NCBI RefSeq assembly: GCF_050948215.1
Contig: NC_135152.1
Coordinates: 7,288,310 to 7,352,309 of the forward strand
Direction of reading: 5' to 3'
DNA length: 64,000 nt
Source: Halictus rubicundus
Lineage: Eukaryota; Arthropoda; Insecta; Hymenoptera; Halictidae
The position numbers and the translations under genes are program-made. The notes under the pieces are model-generated. The model saw only the letters and a list, made by a program, of their open reading frames with translations, was not told the origin of the DNA and did not search any database. Of the stretch, positions 59,950 through 64,000 are shown in pieces. Numbering within the stretch: the stretch's first letter is position 1; every line of letters begins with the position of its first letter.

Positions 59950-60065
59950 CCTGCAAACTTGTAAGTCTAGTGCTACAATAAATCTTGCAGAATTACAAGA
60001 TTGGTGCTATGATAAATCTCGCAGAATTGCAAGAGTGGCGCTGTGGTGAATCTTGCAGGTTTGCG
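59950..60065. repeat. About 36-bp tandem repeat, three diverged copies
   Basis: Units contain GTGCTACAATAAATCTTGCAG, then GTGCTATGATAAATCTCGCA and GCGCTGTGGTGAATCTTGCA, each followed by AATT.CAAGA. The repeat ends just upstream of the small frame at 60171. Confidence 0.7.
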
Positions 60066-60170
60066 GAAGAAATAAAATGGCGTTCGCGATGCCCAATTTA
60101 AAAGCGATCCAAGGGACTCAAGAAAGGGCATTGCAAATGCAATTCCCAGTTTCCCCGCTAATTTCGCAAA

Positions 60171-60461
60171 ATGTCTACAGCTCAGGACCTAGGTAATTTT
60201 ACCTATAATAAATTCCCCAATCTACCAGGAGCCCATCAACAAAGTTGTCAACCATTCCCCCGTCCAGATCTTGTCGAAGTTCCTTATGCTCATGACATCA
60301 ACGGCAAACCGACTGCAACGATTGGCGACTATTTGCTCGCGAAGTTGCATAACTTCTCGCCAGACCGTGTCATGATTGCAGGCGTGATTTTGAACGCTAT
60401 CATCCTCCTTGCTACTTCGGGACAACACGCGACAGTGTACTCTGTAGATTCCTACCATTGA
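60171..60461 (+). CDS. Doubtful 96-aa ORF, weakly like an acyl-CoA ligase N-terminus
   Basis: The ATG-started frame has an in-frame stop 12 bases upstream, so it is complete at its 5' end. The middle part VPYAHDINGKPTATIGDYLL and AKLHNFSPDRVMI recalls the N-terminus of insect 4-coumarate-CoA-ligase/luciferase-like enzymes (IGD.LL.KL....D.V). After VMI the similarity stops and the frame becomes hydrophobic before ending. It could be the first coding exon of such a gene, with the donor not identified and later exons outside the window, or a decayed fragment, or chance. No catalytic motif is present. Confidence 0.3.
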   Translation: MSTAQDLGNFTYNKFPNLPGAHQQSCQPFPRPDLVEVPYAHDINGKPTATIGDYLLAKLHNFSPDRVMIAGVILNAIILLATSGQHATVYSVDSYH

Positions 60462-61599
60462 AGAGGATCGTTTCCGTTTCCCTGTTTCACGAACACCGAT
60501 GACCACAATGTTGCCGCGCGCGAGATAAACAACCGAATAAACGCGCCGATCGACAAGATCTTAATAATTCGACTCACAGCCAACACTCCCGTGTTTACGT
60601 TCTTACGACAGTTCTACACCACACCCAGTTTCACGTGTCGCAGATAAAAACAAGCTTCTACGACTCCTCGGAAAATACGTCAAAACAAGCAACCGTAATT
60701 ATCGCACTTTTACGTACATAAGTATTCTTTATTCGTCGCGGAATTTGCATATTCGCATACGCGTCCGCCTGGCGGGCTGTCAGCAACGTGTAATTACCAG
60801 TCTCGGGCTATTTATGCGCCAGGAGCAACGCGAAAACAAATTGGCAAGATGTGCGTTAACTGGAAACTGATTTGGAAGAAATCGCGACGTGTTTCAGGTG
60901 ATTTTATTTCAATACTGTTCCCTTTGCGTTCCGCGCATACGAATGCGTTGGAAAACGCGCATCGGGATCCACGGTTCGTGAGTAATCCGTAATCTGTAGA
61001 TTGCGGACATTCATGCAACACTGAGCTTCCGAGAACGAGTTCCCGGGACCTAGCTAATGACTAATTTTCTTTCGAGCAAACTCCAATGGGTCGAACGCAG
61101 CGTACGAATACGAAGGTTAAGCGTGGTAGTGCTTCCATCGCGTTTTATGCAACAGGAACGCTTGCTGGGAACGCAATCGAATCACAATTTAGTCCACTCT
61201 GCTGCACCCACAGAATTTTTCTCCCGTTGATCGGGGCGCTATTATTTTTCTATAATAAATTCACTCGTCGGTCGAAACGTTGGACGATCTGCCGAGAAAA
61301 GGAAAAAAGAAATTCACTCGGCGAACGAAACGCAGAGAATTTTGAATCAAACATTTTCGAACGCGCGAATCGATTCTGTCCGGGGCACTCGCGTGATTAA
61401 TTGAGGCAGTGAAAAAGCGTGTGTACCTTCAGATATCCGATGTGACCCAGGCTGGGACGGAAAATGATCGCGTTATTAGTATGTATTCACTGTTCCCGGC
61501 GTGCAACGGCCGTACAACTCGGGGCACTTGCCGCTCGTTCGAGCGCACCACGCGAACTGACAGGACGACAGCGCGGAGACACTGTGGACAGAGAGCCAT

Positions 61600-61666
<67 letters not shown>

Positions 61667-61700
61667 AAGAGAGAGAAGAGAGGACAGAAGAGAGGAGAGA
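61600..61700. repeat. (GA)n microsatellite
   Basis: About 60 bases of nearly pure GA repeat sit inside a longer purine-rich tract. Confidence 0.95.
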
Positions 61701-62064
61701 GAGAAAGGAGCGCGCACTCGCTGGTCTCTCGGTCGTGCGACCCATGTGCGTTGTAACGGGTACCGACCCTTTGCTTACTTGCTTTCAAGTTCCCGTACGC
61801 GAGCGTACTCCTACGATAATGCCGGGCCTCTTATCTCGCATTCCTTCCAGACCCCACCACGTGGGATCTCTATTGATTAATTTATCAATCGTGGTGTCCA
61901 GGACATTGCCTTCGTTGGCTTCGCGAGACGCGTGATGGAAGTGCTCTTCTTCATTTCGAGAGATTTTTCGTTGCGATCCTTGCTCAAGAGTCTGTTGCTT
62001 GATTTTGTGGGATACGCATTAACGGCGTTCGTACGATTTTTGTGGATAACCCCTTTAGACGTTG

Positions 62065-62515
62065 TTTGTAACGCTGATTTATACGTCTTTTGTGGGATCA
62101 TTTGTGGGCAACTTCTGTGGGTACTTTTGTGGAATTTTTGGGAGAGCTTGTTATAAGATTTAGGTGTTGAGAATGGTTGCGAAATTTTTGTAGACGTATT
62201 TTGTGGGACATTTTGTGGGCTATCTTTGTGGGCTATTTTTGTGGGTTTAAGGTGAGCTTGTAAGGTTTAGGCGTTGAAAATGTCGTTCGTAAGATTGCAT
62301 TGGACGTCTTTTGTGGGTGTTTTGTGGGACTTTTAGATGGACCTCTCCTAACATCCGAGTGTTGAAAATGTTGATTGTGAATTTTCATAGACGTCTTTTG
62401 TGGGTTATTTGGTGGCCAACTTTTGTGGGACTTTTAGGGGAGTAGATATTTTGTACAAATCAACTGTTTAACATGTTCTTTGTGAGATGGCGTTGGACGT
62501 CTTTTGTAGGTAGCT
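62065..62515. repeat. Degenerate tandem repeat of about 110 bp with TTTTGTGGG words
   Basis: Four to five units each contain GACGTCTTTTGTGGG or a close variant, TTTGTGGGACTTTT and TAGGTGTTGAAAATG. Unit boundaries near 62068, 62199, 62303, 62390 and 62495 are approximate. Confidence 0.65.
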
Positions 62516-64000
62516 TTTCAGGGCATTTTTGAAACGCTTTGCAAGATTTATCAAGGAGTCTTCTTGTGGGATCTGTAACACCAGAACTACCATATACCAA
62601 CGTTTACCGGAGGGGTCAAAATGATTTCTTGGATTGAAAAGAACAAGGCATTCCAGAACGGTCGTTTCTGGGGCCCAGTGTTTGAACACCACTGACCGAA
62701 GCAATTGAAGAAGCTGGTACGGCCGTGTGTCCAGATAGCAGATAGCCGAATTCCGTAAAGTCTGTCTGACAGGCTAATCTACAAGGAGGATTAGTCATTG
62801 TCAAACCACGTTCCTCGCTGCCGTAAAGAAGCTAAGCCGTGGAATGCCGTGTATCATAACTCTTAAACTCGCGCAGTCGTAACTCGACTAAAATCGACAG
62901 GCTCGAAGTCGAAATCCCGATCGGCTGACCGGTTAAAAGTTGAAGTAACCGCTCGAGGAAAGTAGATCAAGGTGCTCGCGGGACTCACGAATGCTGAACT
63001 CTGCGTGGCCTGTCCCACGCAACGGACCGGATTGTCGCACACGCTCGTTTCGCATTCTTTATTATTGCAGGTCGTTTCCATCCATGTTTCTAGCCACTTA
63101 ACCACTCCACTGGCTCGTTTTCCCGCGACCAGTTACGCGAACGCTGGAACTTCGAACAATTTCTACCACGAAGCATCAATATTTTTATATTAAAATACTG
63201 TGTTTTTTCTATTAAAATAATTCCTAGGCATCCTCGCTCAAATAAATTTAATCGTGAACATTGCAGAGGTCGTTGTTTCTCGGGGGAAATTCGGTGTGGG
63301 GATTGAGAAATCGATGGAAACGTGGATCACGATATCTGGCACGATCGAGATAGGAAGTCACGAGCGGAAAATGATTGCGCGTCTCTCGGAAACAGTATGC
63401 CACTGTTTCGACGCTCGTTATCCTCTCCAGGATCGTCGATCGTAGAGAACAGCGGACCGTTTCGGAAATATCGACGCGAGAGGCTCGCCAGATCGAAATC
63501 GAGACAGGACGGAGGCGGAATATATCGAAACCTCGAGGCTTCAGACATCGGTAAAAACCGATCCTCGTCGAAAGCACCTGTGCGGATCGGCACGCGGACT
63601 TTCACTCTCCCCGCGAAGTCAGAGGGGACCTGTTCCGATCATTCGTTACGGCCATGCAAATCACCGGAAGTCCACGGTCTATGCTAATTAATACGGAAAC
63701 GCGACTCTGCTCGGGCCCGAGAATTTCCAGATAACCGAACACGTGCTCCCGAGTCGTGATAGTCTCTGGTTGATTGCTCGATTTGCTCGATTTCGTCCGG
63801 GAAGCGATCCTTTATTTTCCAACACGATATACCAGTTCCACGATCCACGATTATGCTAGTGGAATTTCAAATCTTGAAATATTTCATTCGCTTTGATGGG
63901 GATCTAGCAATCTCTGAAGTTCCATAAAATCAAATCTATTCGGTAAAATCCTTCAGCTCGGTTAAACTTCGCCATGGCAACCCAGAAATTTTTAACTTTT

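Larger units (their letters stand above)
47663..60170. other. Gene-poor region with repeats and MITEs
   Basis: I find no confident gene in these 12.5 kb. Only weak exon-like frames on the minus strand near 48103-48299 and 49745-49799 stand out. The listed MITEs, AT-rich tandem repeats (50390-50650, 51380-51717), a 160-bp repeat (54571-54910), CT/GA tracts (52695-52710, 52875-52910, 56292-56322) and a GCC run (56480-56504) account for most visible structure. Confidence 0.45.
60462..64000. other. Right-end stretch without a recognised gene
   Basis: No gene is supported here. Visible structure is a TAGATTGCGG family fragment at 60997, a GA-rich tract at 61600-61700 and GTGGG-rich tandem repeats at 62065-62515. 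Several overlapping open frames in the 61.4-61.8 kb GA tract are artefacts of the dinucleotide repeat. Confidence 0.45.

Noticed and set aside
61409..61788. Several open frames across the GA tract
   Set aside because: Arg-Glu and Ser-Leu runs are translations of a dinucleotide microsatellite, open in all frames.
1..64000. tRNA, rRNA, CRISPR or bacterial-type operon features
   Set aside because: I scanned for tRNA-like B-box contexts, rRNA words and regularly spaced repeats and found none; the window is ordinary eukaryotic nuclear DNA.

Overview
The window is nuclear DNA from an insect, most likely an aculeate hymenopteran (bee or ant). The reasons are split genes with short GT-AG introns, AT-rich intergenic DNA broken by GC-richer patches, insect-type orthologues of conserved genes, and many short non-autonomous DNA transposons. 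The species assignment is inference; nothing in the sequence names a species.

The left 37 kb holds seven well-supported protein genes. They are the 3' part of an ELOVL-type very-long-chain fatty-acid elongase (+, four exons seen, 5' end off the window); Arl8 (+, complete, 186 aa); a FAM32A-like protein (+, 113 aa); a cysteine-rich secreted protein with a probable GPI signal (-, nine exons, 611 aa); a single-exon NXF-family mRNA export factor (+, 537 aa); Integrator subunit 1 (-, 13 exons, 2070 aa); and methionine aminopeptidase 2 (+, six exons, 485 aa, all five metal ligands present). Several are arranged head-to-head (secreted protein/NXF, IntS1/MetAP2) or tail-to-tail (FAM32A/secreted protein, NXF/IntS1). 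Most are housekeeping genes: mRNA export, snRNA and mRNA 3'-end processing and attenuation (Integrator), a putative splicing/nuclear factor (FAM32A), N-terminal methionine removal, lysosome positioning (Arl8) and lipid elongation. They do not form a shared pathway.

The right 27 kb is gene-poor. It holds two clear exons of a FAM107-like gene on the minus strand (43.1-44.3 kb), some possible upstream exons of that gene, and a doubtful small ORF at 60.2 kb. The rest is intergenic or intronic DNA with tandem repeats, purine/pyrimidine tracts and transposon remnants.

The most notable structure outside genes is a set of miniature inverted-repeat transposable elements (MITEs). One family has TAGACTGCGG termini and 8-bp target-site duplications, two of them perfect, which places it in the hAT superfamily. 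It occurs as about seven near-complete copies and more fragments; three sit in three different introns of MetAP2. A second hAT-like MITE (CAGAGCTG termini, perfect 8-bp duplication) lies at 54.4 kb. There are also a long hairpin family with GGGACCCAATTACTG ends, a TTAA-flanked family with CACTAG ends, two TA-flanked pogo/mariner-like MITEs and two large foldback elements. All coordinates were worked out by eye from exon phase and splice consensus; no alignment was run.
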